DNA of 64,000 bases from an uncultured Bacteroidia bacterium (GCA_902799345.1 CADBZW010000001.1:62001-126000), one strand, 5' to 3'. Positions 24,086 to 33,845 are shown, counted from the first letter of the stretch. Notes: generated by a model not told the origin, from the letters alone. Numbers and translations: made by a program.

Positions 24086-25374
24086 ATGATAAGCCATTGA
24101 AAGTCCTTTCCGTTTGCACCTCTGATGCTGGTGGCGGTGCGCCTCGAGCGGCTTATCGCATACAGCAAGGAGTTCGGGAGTTGGGCATCGACAGCCGTAT
24201 GTTTGTCAAAGACAAACGCACTAAGGATGGCAATGTTATAGCTCTGGATGAGTTTGTCCCTCATAATGCCTTATACCATGCTTTTGATTGGACCCGCAAC
24301 AAGGTCAAGAACAAGATACAGCATTTCCGTTGGAACCGCTACCCTAACCGTGAGGATATCTTTATGTCCGACCTACGCGGAACAGACCTGCATGGCGCTT
24401 TGCAGAAGCTAAATTACGATATTCTGCATTTGCATTGGATCAATCAACGTTTCATTCCCTTGGAAGATTTGCCCCAGGGCAAGCCCATTGTCTGGACATT
24501 GCACGATAGCTGGCCGTTTTGCGGTATTTGCCATTATTTCTTTGATTGCGAGGAATATAAGTATCATTGTGGTTACTGCCCGCTTTTGCGTTCCGACAAG
24601 GCCGACGATTTGAGCCAGAAAGTTTGGAAAAAGAAATCGGAGATTTATAAAAACCTTGATTTGCATATCGTCACGCCGAGCCGATGGTTGGCTGATTGTG
24701 CCAAGCAGAGCGGTTTGTTGGGAAGATTTCCCGTGTCGGTCATTCCGAACTGTTTGGATGTTGAAGCATTTCGTCCCCTCGATGAAAAGGAAATTTCGCC
24801 CAGATGGCGAAAGCTTCAAGAGATTGGCAAGACAAAATCTCTGTTGTTGTTTGGCGCGGTTAATGCTGCCATTGATAAGATCAAGGGCTTTGCCTATCTG
24901 CTTACTGCATTGAAACGATTGGAGCAGCAAGGGTGTGCTGATGACTTTGAACTGATTGTTTTTGGCGCTACGGAGTCGGAACTCAGCATGGATGTCAAAA
25001 TTCCTATCCATTATGTGGGCTATGTGAGCAACACGGACGATTTGGTGTCTTTGTATAACCTCGCCAGCGTGATGGTCGTCCCGTCGCTGACTGAGAACCT
25101 TTCATACGCCATTATGGAGAGCCTCTCTTGTGCCACACCTGTTGTTGCCTTCAACATCGGAGGCAATGGTGACATGATTGAGCATAAGGTCAACGGCTAC
25201 CTTGCCAAAGAGAAGGACGATGCCGATTTGGCAACGGGCATCCTGTGGTGCCTTGAAAACAATGAAGGCAACCGATTGGGTAAGGCAGGGCGTGAGAAGG
25301 TGTTGCGGAATTACACTTTAGATGTGGTTTGTCGACAGTATAAAGCGTTGTATGAAAGTGTTTTAAAAGGATAA
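24082..25374 (+). CDS. glycosyltransferase family 4 (WcaC-like)
   Basis: A 430-residue GT-B enzyme. The N-terminal KVLSVCTSDAGGGAPRAAYRI and ILHLHWINQRFI, then WTLHDSWPFCGICHYFFDCEEY with several cysteines (HCGYCPLL), match the colanic-acid WcaC group. The C-terminal donor domain contains VIPNCLDVEAF, PSLTENLSYAIMESLSCATPVVAFNIGGNGDMIEH, where the ExxxxxxxE pattern of GT4 is conserved. WcaC is a predicted fucosyltransferase, but the donor cannot be taken over to this protein with confidence. Confidence 0.9.
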   Translation: MNDKPLKVLSVCTSDAGGGAPRAAYRIQQGVRELGIDSRMFVKDKRTKDGNVIALDEFVPHNALYHAFDWTRNKVKNKIQHFRWNRYPNREDIFMSDLRGTDLHGALQKLNYDILHLHWINQRFIPLEDLPQGKPIVWTLHDSWPFCGICHYFFDCEEYKYHCGYCPLLRSDKADDLSQKVWKKKSEIYKNLDLHIVTPSRWLADCAKQSGLLGRFPVSVIPNCLDVEAFRPLDEKEISPRWRKLQEIGKTKSLLLFGAVNAAIDKIKGFAYLLTALKRLEQQGCADDFELIVFGATESELSMDVKIPIHYVGYVSNTDDLVSLYNLASVMVVPSLTENLSYAIMESLSCATPVVAFNIGGNGDMIEHKVNGYLAKEKDDADLATGILWCLENNEGNRLGKAGREKVLRNYTLDVVCRQYKALYESVLKG

Positions 25375-25376
25375 TT

Positions 25377-26210
25377 ATGCGCCTCTCCATCATCACCATC
25401 AACCGTAACAACGCCGCCGGTCTCGAAAAGACCATGCGGAGCGTAGCTGCTCAGACTTATAAGGAGTTGGAGTATATCGTCATTGACGGTGCCTCGACCG
25501 ATGGCAGCATAGAGGTGATAAAAAAGCTGGAACCTGTTTTTGCCCACTTGAAATGGGTGTCGGAGTCTGACACGGGCATTTATAATGCCATGAACAAGGG
25601 CATCCGTATGGCATCAGGCGACTATATCCAAATCCTCAACTCGGCAGATGGGTTGGCGGCTCTAGACGTGACGGAGTGCATGCTGACTGCACTTGAAAAG
25701 GCGGATCATCCGTCTATTTTCTACGGCAATATGGTCAAGTGTTTCCCTGATGGAAGAAAGTTGGTCGACAAGAGCTTCGCTGGCCGTGAAATCACCATGT
25801 TGGACATGTACACAGGTACCTTGAACCACGACTCAGCCTATATTCGCCGCAGTTTGTTTGAAAAATACGGATGTTACGACGAGAGCCTGAAAATCGTCTC
25901 CGACTGGAAATGGTACCTGCAAGCCATTATCTTGGGTGGCGAAAAACCCCAATATGTGGATATGGATGTAACCCTGTTCGACATGACAGGCATTAGCGAG
26001 GATTGCAAGAGTAAAGACGTGATTCGAGAAGAGCGAGCCAAAGTGCTTGAAGAATTGATTCCAGTAGGATATTTGCATGACTATCAAAAGTATTCTGAAG
26101 ATATTCATTTAATGCGTCGCATTCATCGGCATCCATGGGCGTTCAAGATGGTGTATCTAATGGAGAGAGGCTTGTTTAAGGTGGAAAAGTTAAAGAACAA
26201 AAAGAAGTGA
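25377..26210 (+). CDS. glycosyltransferase family 2 (WcaE-like)
   Basis: LSIITINRNNAAGLEKTMRSVAAQ, YIVIDGASTDGS, SESDTGIYNAMNKGIRMASGDYIQILNSAD: the SExDxGIYDAMNKG signature of WcaE-type GT2 enzymes that act in colanic acid and related EPS loci. At the metal site many homologues read LNSGD; here it is LNSAD. It starts 2 bp after the WcaC-like gene, the same pairing as in colanic-acid clusters, and nearly abuts the next GT2. Confidence 0.9.
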   Translation: MRLSIITINRNNAAGLEKTMRSVAAQTYKELEYIVIDGASTDGSIEVIKKLEPVFAHLKWVSESDTGIYNAMNKGIRMASGDYIQILNSADGLAALDVTECMLTALEKADHPSIFYGNMVKCFPDGRKLVDKSFAGREITMLDMYTGTLNHDSAYIRRSLFEKYGCYDESLKIVSDWKWYLQAIILGGEKPQYVDMDVTLFDMTGISEDCKSKDVIREERAKVLEELIPVGYLHDYQKYSEDIHLMRRIHRHPWAFKMVYLMERGLFKVEKLKNKKK

Positions 26211-26212
26211 CG

Positions 26213-27184
26213 ATGGGACCGAAACTGAGTATTATAGTTCCTATCTATAAGGTTGAGCAATACCTCCGCAAATGCGTAGATAGCCTTCTGGACCAAGACT
26301 TGCCTTGCGAGGAATATGAAATTATCCTTGTTGACGATGGCTCGCCCGACAATTGTCCTGCCATTTGTGAAGAATACGCCCGCGTACATGATAACATGAG
26401 AGTGGTTCATCGTGAAAACGGAGGCCTGAGTGCGGCACGCAACAGTGGCATAGAAGTTGCCCAAGGACAATATGTCCAATTCGTTGACTCGGACGACTAT
26501 TTGGAACCCAATGTGTTGAAGACATTGGTCGAAAAGATGGATGCCGATCACTTGGATGTCCTTCGCTTCAATTATCAGAATGTCAATGAGCAATACGAAG
26601 TCTTTGAACCAAACAAGATAAGCAAACCTTTCGTCGACTACCGTGACGAGGCCTGTGATGGCTTGACATTTCTGAACGAGAGGTTGGGCTATGGCTGTTA
26701 TGCCTGTCAGTTCATGATGAGGCGAGAATTGTTGGATAATTGTTCCTTCAAGGAAGGCATTTATTTTGAGGATATGGAGTGGACACCCCGTTTGCTGTTG
26801 AAAGCCTCAAAGGTGACGTCCACGGATTTGATGGTTTACAACTACCTGATGCGTCAAGGCTCCATCACCCAAAGCGTGGATGAGAAAAAGAAAAGAAAGG
26901 TGTTGGACGACAGATTGTCTTTGCTTGACTCAATGAAACAGCAAATGGAGAATGCTGCCGACAAGCGTTGGTTTCAAGGCATGATAGGGCAGATGGCCAT
27001 CGGAATCATAAGTAGTGCTAGTAGCGATTTCTGGGGAAGGCATAAGGAGCTGATTAAGCGGCTTAAAGAAGAAGACATCTTTCCGCTGTCATCCTATCAT
27101 GCCACGGATTTGGCGGTGCGCAAGATTCGCCTTGCCAATATCTCACCGTTGTTGTTATGCATGTTGTTGCATGTCAAAAACTAA
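26213..27184 (+). CDS. glycosyltransferase family 2
   Basis: LSIIVPIYKVEQYLRKCVDSLLDQ, ILVDDGSPDNCPAICEEYA, RENGGLSAARNSGIEVAQGQYVQFVDSDDYLEPNVL (metal site near residue 96) and GIYFEDMEWTPRLLLKA, where the ED pair supplies the predicted catalytic base. This is one of the most complete GT2 motif sets in the window. ATG 26213 lies 2 bp after the upstream stop; the GTG at 26207 is an alternative with an overlap. Confidence 0.92.
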   Translation: MGPKLSIIVPIYKVEQYLRKCVDSLLDQDLPCEEYEIILVDDGSPDNCPAICEEYARVHDNMRVVHRENGGLSAARNSGIEVAQGQYVQFVDSDDYLEPNVLKTLVEKMDADHLDVLRFNYQNVNEQYEVFEPNKISKPFVDYRDEACDGLTFLNERLGYGCYACQFMMRRELLDNCSFKEGIYFEDMEWTPRLLLKASKVTSTDLMVYNYLMRQGSITQSVDEKKKRKVLDDRLSLLDSMKQQMENAADKRWFQGMIGQMAIGIISSASSDFWGRHKELIKRLKEEDIFPLSSYHATDLAVRKIRLANISPLLLCMLLHVKN

Positions 27185-27215
27185 TGATGTTTAAAAACAG
27201 AGACCTGAATGGGTT

Positions 27216-28331
27216 ATGAAAGTTGCCTACTTTATCGGAAGCCTTAACCGTGGCGGCACGGAGACCCTCGTGCTTGACACGTTCCGCCGCAAAGAAATGT
27301 TGCCCTACGAGTGCATATTGATATATCGTAGCGAAGGAGAACTGTCGGAGGCTTACCGTGCAACGGGTGTTCCGATGTTTCGCATCAAGCCAACGGGATT
27401 CAAATTGGGTTATATTCCCAAACTACGTCGGTTGCTGAGGGAGCAAGGAGTTGACATCTTGCATACGCAGACCCATCTCAATGCGTTTTTGGGCGTGTTT
27501 TGTACGCTTTTTTCGACAGTCAGGTTGGTCGTGTCGTTCCATGGTTTTATGTTGTCGGTTTTGGACAGAGTATATACCCAATTGGCTTTGTGGTGCGCCG
27601 ATGCGTCAGTTTTTGTGAGCCAATATGTAAGGGATTGGTATCTGAGTCGGATGTTATTTGCTCCTCGCCAGCGATGCTATGTAGTTTATAATGGAATCGA
27701 TTTTTCGAAATTCGACAAGCCGTACGAAACGCCCGATTTTCTGAACAAAGATGATGAGGAGTCGCCAGATACTGTAAAAATGGTGATGGTAGGGAATTTT
27801 TCGACTGCGCGTTCGCAGATTCTTCTGTGTCAGGCGATAAAAGCGCTCAAAGAACGCAACGCAGGCGACATTAGATTGTTCTTGGTCGGGAAGAAAACCA
27901 ATGCGGATCCTGAGGTTTTTGACAACTGCGTGAACTATTGTCGTGAAAACGGCCTTTTGGATAAGTCGGTGTCCTTTTTGGGAGGAAGAAGTGACGTTCC
28001 TGCCATCCTTCAGCACATGGATGCCTTTGTCTATGCCACCAATCGCGACACTTTCGGTATCGCCCTGATTGAGGCCGTCGCCTCGGGATTGCCTGCTGTC
28101 GTGAACGATTGGGATGTGATGAAGGAGGTGACCAATAACGGGGAATGGGCCTCGTTATACAAAACCATGGACGTCAAGGATTGCGCTGACAAGATAGAGG
28201 AGTTTGTAAAGAATAAGGAACAGAGAAAAGAAGCCGCGCTGCGGAACGCTGAAGCGGTGAGGCAAAGATTTAGCATTGAAAACCATATCCGTAATCTCAA
28301 CGAGGTATATGAAAAGACTTTGGAAAATTGA
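27216..28331 (+). CDS. glycosyltransferase family 4
   Basis: A GT-B enzyme: KVAYFIGSLNRGGTETLVLDT at the N-terminus, DILHTQTHLNAFLGVF, VVYNGIDFSKFDKP in the linker, then VMVGNFSTARSQILL, FLGGRSDVPAILQHMDAFVYATNRDTFGIALIEAVASGLPAVVNDW with the conserved E-rich donor motif. The group is retaining and uses nucleotide sugars such as UDP-Gal, UDP-GlcNAc or GDP-Man. It follows the GT2 by 31 bp and precedes a CapA-like gene by 26 bp. Confidence 0.9.
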   Translation: MKVAYFIGSLNRGGTETLVLDTFRRKEMLPYECILIYRSEGELSEAYRATGVPMFRIKPTGFKLGYIPKLRRLLREQGVDILHTQTHLNAFLGVFCTLFSTVRLVVSFHGFMLSVLDRVYTQLALWCADASVFVSQYVRDWYLSRMLFAPRQRCYVVYNGIDFSKFDKPYETPDFLNKDDEESPDTVKMVMVGNFSTARSQILLCQAIKALKERNAGDIRLFLVGKKTNADPEVFDNCVNYCRENGLLDKSVSFLGGRSDVPAILQHMDAFVYATNRDTFGIALIEAVASGLPAVVNDWDVMKEVTNNGEWASLYKTMDVKDCADKIEEFVKNKEQRKEAALRNAEAVRQRFSIENHIRNLNEVYEKTLEN

Positions 28332-28357
28332 GGCTCGGATACTGATAAGATTTACGT

Positions 28358-29494
28358 ATGGATATAAATATCATTATCGCTGGTGATGTTGTTCCTTCCG
28401 ATAGGACGTTACCTTTGTTCAAAGAAAGAAAAACCGACTTCCTTTTCGGGGAGGTTATGCCTGTTTTGAAGGAAGCCGATTATGCCGTGGTCAATTTTGA
28501 GGCCCCGGTAGTCATCGACAAAGGGAACCCGATAAAGAAGTCGGGCCCCAACCTTGCTGCGTCGCCACAGGCTGTAGAGGTGATAAATGAGGCTGGCTTC
28601 AATATGATTACTTTGGCCAATAATCATTTTCGGGATCAAGGACAGACGGGCGTGATGGATACGTTGCATTCTGCGGTAAAAGTGGGATTGGACTACGTAG
28701 GAGGTGGGGAGAACCTTGCTGAAGCACAGAAAACCACATTTGTCACTATCAAAGACAAAAAGTTTGCATTTTTGAACTTCTGCGAGCAGGAATACTCCAT
28801 CGCCACGGATAAATACGGAGGCTCCAATCCCTATGACATCATCAATATCGTTAAGGCAATTCAAGAATCCAAAGCGGTAGCGGATTATGTGATTCTCATC
28901 ATCCACGGCGGCATTGAGCATTATCCATTGCCTTCTCCGAGGATGAAAAAAGAGTATCGATTCTTTGTGGAAGCAGGTGCGGATGCTGTCATCAACCACC
29001 ATCAACATTGTTTCTCGGGCTATGAGTTATACAAAGGGAAACCTATCTGTTACGGACTTGGGAATTTCTGTTTTGACGTAGCTGAGTACCGAAGCAATGG
29101 TAAGTGGGATAAAGGTTATTTGGCAAGACTTTCCTTTGACGATGGACGAGTCAGTCTCTCAAAGGTGCCCTATTCTCAATGTGCCGAAGAACCCAAAGTG
29201 AATGTTTTGGAAGAAGATGCGTATGATAGCAAGATTTCTGAACTCAATGATGTGATTTCTGATGACGCCAGATTGATGGATGTATACCAAGATTATGTGG
29301 CCACCAGACAGAGGAAATTGTTGTCCCTAATGAATGTGTTTGGCAATAGAACGTTTGACTGGCTTTTCAAAAAAGGATATACGGATAGCTTATGCAAAGA
29401 AAACCGTTTGCTTGTCATCAAGGATTTATTGTATTGTGAATCACATCTAGATGTGCTGAAAAAATCAATTGAAACTTTAGCGAAAGAAGAATGA
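28358..29494 (+). CDS. CapA-like metallophosphatase-superfamily protein
   Basis: INIIIAGDVVPSD, VVNFEAPVV, ITLANNHFRDQGQTGVMDTL, VILIIHGGIEHYPLPSP and ADAVINHHQHCFSGYELYKGKPICYGLGNF form the PGA_cap (CapA) pattern of a calcineurin-like fold with conserved D, N and H metal ligands. Bacillus CapA is needed for poly-gamma-glutamate capsule, and homologues occur in many EPS loci with unknown function. No signal peptide is visible, so it should be cytoplasmic or membrane-peripheral. It overlaps the second TupA-like gene by 4 bp, which links it to an ATP-grasp amide ligase. Confidence 0.85.
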   Translation: MDINIIIAGDVVPSDRTLPLFKERKTDFLFGEVMPVLKEADYAVVNFEAPVVIDKGNPIKKSGPNLAASPQAVEVINEAGFNMITLANNHFRDQGQTGVMDTLHSAVKVGLDYVGGGENLAEAQKTTFVTIKDKKFAFLNFCEQEYSIATDKYGGSNPYDIINIVKAIQESKAVADYVILIIHGGIEHYPLPSPRMKKEYRFFVEAGADAVINHHQHCFSGYELYKGKPICYGLGNFCFDVAEYRSNGKWDKGYLARLSFDDGRVSLSKVPYSQCAEEPKVNVLEEDAYDSKISELNDVISDDARLMDVYQDYVATRQRKLLSLMNVFGNRTFDWLFKKGYTDSLCKENRLLVIKDLLYCESHLDVLKKSIETLAKEE

Positions 29495-30420
29495 AACGAC
29501 CTTTTTATAATGCGGTGCAGAGCCTGCTACATGACAGAAGATATTTCATATCCGCGCTTTGTGTCCGTTTTGGCTTTCTTTTCTCTGACGAACGTTATTT
29601 AAAAACACGATATCGTCTGATTTTCAGAAAACCGTTGGATTTGAACAACCCTGTCTCATATAGTGAAAAGTTGCAGTGGCTAAAGCTGTATTATCATCGC
29701 CCTGAGTTTACTGTAATGGCAGATAAGGTGACAGTGAAGCAATATGTGGCAGAAAGAATCGGCGAACAATATGTCGTTCCGCTGCTTGGAGTTTGGGACA
29801 GGCCTGAAGACATCGAATGGGACAAACTGCCCCAAAAGTTTGTTCTGAAGACTAACCATGATGGTGGAAATTATGGAGTTGTGATTTGTAGGGACATCGA
29901 GACATTTGACAAGAAAAAAGCGATCAAAAGATTAAGGAAATCCTTGAAAAGAGACACGTTCCTGCTAGGTAGAGAGTGGCCATATAAAAATATTGAACGC
30001 AAGGTTTTTGCGGAACAGTATATTGAGGATGCTGCCATTAATGATCTTCCGGAATATAAGTTCTTTTGCTTTGATGGAAAGGCAAAAATGGTTAATGTGG
30101 TAACCGAAAGGCAATCCTCCTCGGGTGTGAAGTTCGATTATTTTGATGAGCATTTCAATCATTTGGAATTGAAGAACGAATACCCTCATGCAGCAAAGCC
30201 TCCTAAAAAATCCGAATCTTTTGATTTGATGAAGAGCTTGGCAGAGAAGATGTCTGTAGGTATTCCGCATGTTAGAGTAGATTTTTTTGAGGCGGGAGGG
30301 AGAGTCTATTTTAGCGAGTTCACGTTTTTTAATGGGGGAGGATTGGTCGTCTTTCAGCCCCAAGAGTATGATTATACCTTGGGGCAATACATTCAATTGC
30401 CTGAGAAATATGACGTGTAA
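29491..30420 (+). CDS. TupA-like ATP-grasp protein (second of two)
   Basis: YRLIFRKPLDLNNPVSYSEKLQWLKLYY, MADKVTVKQYVAERIGEQYVVPLLGVWDRPEDIEWDKLPQKFVLKTNHDGGNYGVVIC and HVRVDFFEAGGRVYFSEFTFFNGGG match ATPgrasp_TupA, with the acidic ATP/Mg site at the C-terminus. It is a closer fit to the family than the protein at 13325. It may join an amino acid or peptide to the glycan, but TupA biochemistry is thin and a glycosyltransferase-like role has also been suggested in annotations. Confidence 0.85.
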   Translation: MKRPFYNAVQSLLHDRRYFISALCVRFGFLFSDERYLKTRYRLIFRKPLDLNNPVSYSEKLQWLKLYYHRPEFTVMADKVTVKQYVAERIGEQYVVPLLGVWDRPEDIEWDKLPQKFVLKTNHDGGNYGVVICRDIETFDKKKAIKRLRKSLKRDTFLLGREWPYKNIERKVFAEQYIEDAAINDLPEYKFFCFDGKAKMVNVVTERQSSSGVKFDYFDEHFNHLELKNEYPHAAKPPKKSESFDLMKSLAEKMSVGIPHVRVDFFEAGGRVYFSEFTFFNGGGLVVFQPQEYDYTLGQYIQLPEKYDV

Positions 30421-30440
30421 GAATTATTAAAACTAAAAAG

Positions 30441-31454
30441 ATGAAACTATTAATCACTGGCGGAGCCGGTTTTATCGGAAGCAACTTGTGTGAGCACTTT
30501 GTGCTTCAAGGGCACGATGTGACCTGCTTGGATAACCTCTCCACAGGTTTTCTGCGCAATATCGAGCAGCTGATGAGTTGCTCGAATTTCCATTTCATTG
30601 AGGGCGACATCCGTAATTTGGAGACTTGCCGCATGGCTGTGAAAGGCCGTGAGGTAGTGCTGCACGAGGCAGCGCTTGGCTCGGTGCCACGTAGCATCAA
30701 CGACCCCATCAATACCAACGCCAACAATATCGATGGCTTCCTGAATATGCTGGTGGCGGCCCGTGACGAGGGTGTGCGGCGGTTTGTTTATGCCGCCAGT
30801 TCTTCCACTTACGGTGATAGCAAGGAACTGCCTAAGATTGAGCACAATATCGGCCGGCCACTTTCGCCATATGCCATCACGAAGTTCGTCAACGAACTCT
30901 ACGCCAATGTGTTCTCGTCGCTCTATGGAGTGGAAACCATAGGTTTGCGGTATTTCAACGTGTTTGGGCGCCGACAAGACCCCAATGGCGCATACGCTGC
31001 GGTGATACCTCTTTGGGTGAAGGCCTTAATCCATCATGAATCGCCATTTATCAATGGGGATGGAACCTATTCAAGGGACTTTACCTATATTGACAATGTG
31101 ATTCAAGCCAATGAACTTGCCGCCACCTTGCCGAAAGAGGACATCGTGTCGAGGGCGGCGACCTACAACATGAATTTGCCCAAGAATGCCCCATTGGATT
31201 TGGTGTTCAATGTGGCCTACGGCGGCAATACCACCTTGATAGACTTGTTTGATTGTTTAAAGGAGAACCTTGCCAAATACGACCCTGAGATTGCGAAGAT
31301 TGAGCCGGTGTTCCGTGCCAATCGGGCAGGGGATATTCCCCATTCACAGGCTTCTATCTTGAAGGCACAGAAAGTGTTGGGATACAATCCTAAGTTTGAC
31401 GCACGCGCTGGCTTCGCCGCCGCATGTCAATGGTATTGGGAAAATTTAAGATGA
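30441..31454 (+). CDS. wbpP: UDP-GlcNAc/UDP-N-acetylglucosaminuronate C4-epimerase (WbpP/TviC-like)
   Basis: Extended SDR with GGAGFIG (7-13), S120-S122 in AASSSTYGDS, Y144xxxK148 in SPYAITK, and the diagnostic runs HEAALGSVPRSINDPI and LRYFNVFGRRQDPNGAYAAVIP of WbpP and TviC. These interconvert UDP-GlcNAc and UDP-GalNAc or the uronate forms. It is typical in length (337 residues). The product would supply a GalNAc-type residue to the polysaccharide. The end overlaps the next GT4 start by 4 bp. Confidence 0.9.
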   Translation: MKLLITGGAGFIGSNLCEHFVLQGHDVTCLDNLSTGFLRNIEQLMSCSNFHFIEGDIRNLETCRMAVKGREVVLHEAALGSVPRSINDPINTNANNIDGFLNMLVAARDEGVRRFVYAASSSTYGDSKELPKIEHNIGRPLSPYAITKFVNELYANVFSSLYGVETIGLRYFNVFGRRQDPNGAYAAVIPLWVKALIHHESPFINGDGTYSRDFTYIDNVIQANELAATLPKEDIVSRAATYNMNLPKNAPLDLVFNVAYGGNTTLIDLFDCLKENLAKYDPEIAKIEPVFRANRAGDIPHSQASILKAQKVLGYNPKFDARAGFAAACQWYWENLR

Positions 31455-32377
31455 GAGTTCTTTTTGTTGCAAGCGGCAACCATGGCAGGATTTCACCCGT
31501 GGTGAAGGCCCAGGGAGATTCTTTGGCAAAGGCCGGAATCGAGGTTGATTATTTCCTAATCAAAGGGAAGGGGATAAGAGGCTACCTTGGTCAGATTCTA
31601 CCTTTGAGAAAATATTGGAAGAATGGAAACTTTGATGTGGTACATGCCCATTTTTCATTCTCATCTTATGTGGCAAGTTTGGCGCAAGTCAAACCTCTGG
31701 TTGTCTCTTTAATGGGCAGCGACCTGAAAGCAACCCCATGGAACAAAAAGATGATACGGTTTTTCAGTAAGGTTTTTCGCTGGCGCGAAATCATAGTGAA
31801 ATCCCGTGATATGGCAGCGGACCTGCCTATGGATGTGCATGTTATCCCCAATGGCGTGGATACAGAGTTGTTCGTGCCGATGGAAAAGGAGATGTGCCGA
31901 CTGAGATTAGGATGGAAAGAGGGCGTCAAGCATGTTTTGTTTCCCGCCAATCCCGCTAGGGCTGAAAAAGACTTTCCGCTTGCGCAAGAAGCGGTATCGT
32001 TGCTTGGCTATGATGCGCAACTGCATGTGTTTGAGAATGTGGAACACAAGGACACAGTCTATTATTACAATGCCGCCGATGCCGTTTTGTTGACCAGCAA
32101 ATGGGAGGGCAGCCCCAATGTAATCAAGGAGGCCTTGGCCTGTAACCGCCCTTTGGTCAGTACCAATGTGGGGGATGTGAGAGAGCGGATAGAAGGCCTT
32201 GAGGGTTGTTGTGTGGCCGAATCGAGAGAGCCAAAAGAGATTATGGGGCTGTTACAGAAAGCCCTGACTTTTGAAGGTAAGACTTGTGGGCGCGAGAAAC
32301 TCATCGCAGATGGGTTGGACCATTTGACTATAGCAAAGAAACTAGAGAGCATCTATAAAAGAGTTTCATGTAAGTAA
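31451..32377 (+). CDS. glycosyltransferase family 4 (short form)
   Basis: RVLFVASGNHGRISPVVKAQGDSL, FDVVHAHFSFSSYVASLA, LMGSDL, VIPNGVDTELF, then NAADAVLLTSKWEGSPNVIKEALACNRPLVSTNVGDVRERI, a GT4 donor-site motif. At 308 residues it is shorter than usual GT4 enzymes but both Rossmann halves are present. ATG 31451 overlaps the epimerase stop (ATGA) and is better than the upstream GTG/ATG options, which add non-homologous residues. It is the last gene before a promoter candidate at 32388. Confidence 0.88.
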   Translation: MRVLFVASGNHGRISPVVKAQGDSLAKAGIEVDYFLIKGKGIRGYLGQILPLRKYWKNGNFDVVHAHFSFSSYVASLAQVKPLVVSLMGSDLKATPWNKKMIRFFSKVFRWREIIVKSRDMAADLPMDVHVIPNGVDTELFVPMEKEMCRLRLGWKEGVKHVLFPANPARAEKDFPLAQEAVSLLGYDAQLHVFENVEHKDTVYYYNAADAVLLTSKWEGSPNVIKEALACNRPLVSTNVGDVRERIEGLEGCCVAESREPKEIMGLLQKALTFEGKTCGREKLIADGLDHLTIAKKLESIYKRVSCK

Positions 32378-32387
32378 ATGGTATCAA

Positions 32388-32419
32388 TTGCTCCAATAAC
32401 TTGAAAATTACTATTTTTG
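32388..32419 (+). promoter_or_regulatory. candidate Bacteroidota promoter upstream of the GT-C-like gene
   Basis: TTG at 32388-32390 and TATTTTTG at 32412-32419 with 21 nt between. The gap of 64 bp between genes is long for this locus, and the predicted start leaves a leader of about 16 nt before ATG 32442. It would give the distal genes their own transcript. Confidence 0.5.
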
Positions 32420-32441
32420 CAGCCGTTTTTGTTTTAGAAGT

Positions 32442-33845
32442 ATGTTGACCTATTTCCCAAGATATTTTTCGACGAGAGCCATCATCTGTTATGTGGTGAC
32501 TTTGGCATTGGTAAGTGTCATTTTTATGAGCCATGCCTTGCCATTTCAGTTTATGCTATTTGGTTTTGTCGCAGTGCTCATATTTTTTACCTATGTTACC
32601 CAACTGACCATGAAATGGCAAATCCTTTCTGTGGGTGAGTTTGTTAAGAAATTGTTTGTGACGGCTCTTCTGATACGTGTGCTATATGTTTTTTTCATCT
32701 ATTTCTATTACATAGCAATGACCGGCTCTCCTAACGCATATTATCCCGGGGATGAGTTGTATTATGAGTATATGGGGACATTGTGGCGCGACTATGGCTT
32801 CCGAGAGACGGTGGATTTGATGAGGTTTCATGCAGATTTGTCGGACCGTGGTTACGCATGGTGGCTTTCCTTTGAGTGTTTGGTGTTGGGACCTCATGTT
32901 TTGCCATTCCGTTTGGTGAAATGCCTTCTTGACACTTTTTCATGTGTGCTGATCTACAAATTGGCCAAACGTAATTTCGGTGAGTCAACGGGCCGTATGG
33001 CGGCTGTCTTTTGCTTGTTGATGCCGAACATGTGGTATTATTGTGGTGTTTCTTTGAAGGAAACAGAAATGGCCTTTATGGTCATTCTTTTTGTGGAACG
33101 CGCCGATTTTGCATTGCGCTCACCGAAGATTACCTTTGGAAATATCATTTTGCCAGCCGTTATTATTTTGGTGATGTTTTCGTTTAGAACGGCAATGGCG
33201 GCTGTTTTGATGGCCGCTTTTGCAGGTGCTATGATTTTGAGTCCAGGAAAGCAATTGCAAGCATGGAAAAAGGTGCTCTATAGTGCTGTGTTTGTCGTGT
33301 GGATGTTCCTAACTGTGGGTACGGAAATGATTCAGGAAACCCAAGAAATGTGGGCAGCTAGGTCGGAAAACCAAGCAGTGGGCTATCAATCGCGTGCTGA
33401 GAATGTGAATGGCAATACATTCGCTAAATATGCTTCAGCTAGTGTATTTGCACCGCTTATTTTTACCATTCCTTTTTCAAGCATGGTAGCCACACCCACC
33501 CAAGAGAACCAAATGATGATGAATGGAGCCAATTTTATTAAGAATATCATGTCGGGTTTTACTATTCTGGCGATGTTCCTATTATTAATTAGGGGAGATT
33601 GGCGAAAACATGTCTTGTCCATAGCCGTGATGTGTGGCTATTTGGTCGTGTTGGTATTTAGTAACTTTGCCCACTCGGAGCGTTTCCATTTCCCCATATT
33701 GGCCTTGGAGTTAATGTTTGCTGCCTATGGAGTGTCTCAGGTGACTAACAAACAAAAACGCTGGTATACGTTTTGGTTGGTGGGCATTTGCATTGCTAAT
33801 ATTGCTTGGGCGTGGATTAAGTTGGCGGGTAGAGGTATGGTGTAA
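32442..33845 (+). CDS. polytopic membrane protein, GT-C-like (candidate polymerase or ligase)
   Basis: A 467-residue protein with about ten to eleven hydrophobic segments. The first large extracytoplasmic loop has YYPGDELYYEYMGTLW (D104, E105), the acidic position typical of GT39/GT-C transferases, and DRGYAWWLSFECLVLG follows; the end has SERFHFPILALELMFAAYGV, like RgtA/GT39-type proteins. It could polymerise or transfer a glycan in the periplasm using a lipid-linked donor, and it is the nearest thing to a Wzy in the window. I recognise no exact family. Confidence 0.6.
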   Translation: MLTYFPRYFSTRAIICYVVTLALVSVIFMSHALPFQFMLFGFVAVLIFFTYVTQLTMKWQILSVGEFVKKLFVTALLIRVLYVFFIYFYYIAMTGSPNAYYPGDELYYEYMGTLWRDYGFRETVDLMRFHADLSDRGYAWWLSFECLVLGPHVLPFRLVKCLLDTFSCVLIYKLAKRNFGESTGRMAAVFCLLMPNMWYYCGVSLKETEMAFMVILFVERADFALRSPKITFGNIILPAVIILVMFSFRTAMAAVLMAAFAGAMILSPGKQLQAWKKVLYSAVFVVWMFLTVGTEMIQETQEMWAARSENQAVGYQSRAENVNGNTFAKYASASVFAPLIFTIPFSSMVATPTQENQMMMNGANFIKNIMSGFTILAMFLLLIRGDWRKHVLSIAVMCGYLVVLVFSNFAHSERFHFPILALELMFAAYGVSQVTNKQKRWYTFWLVGICIANIAWAWIKLAGRGMV

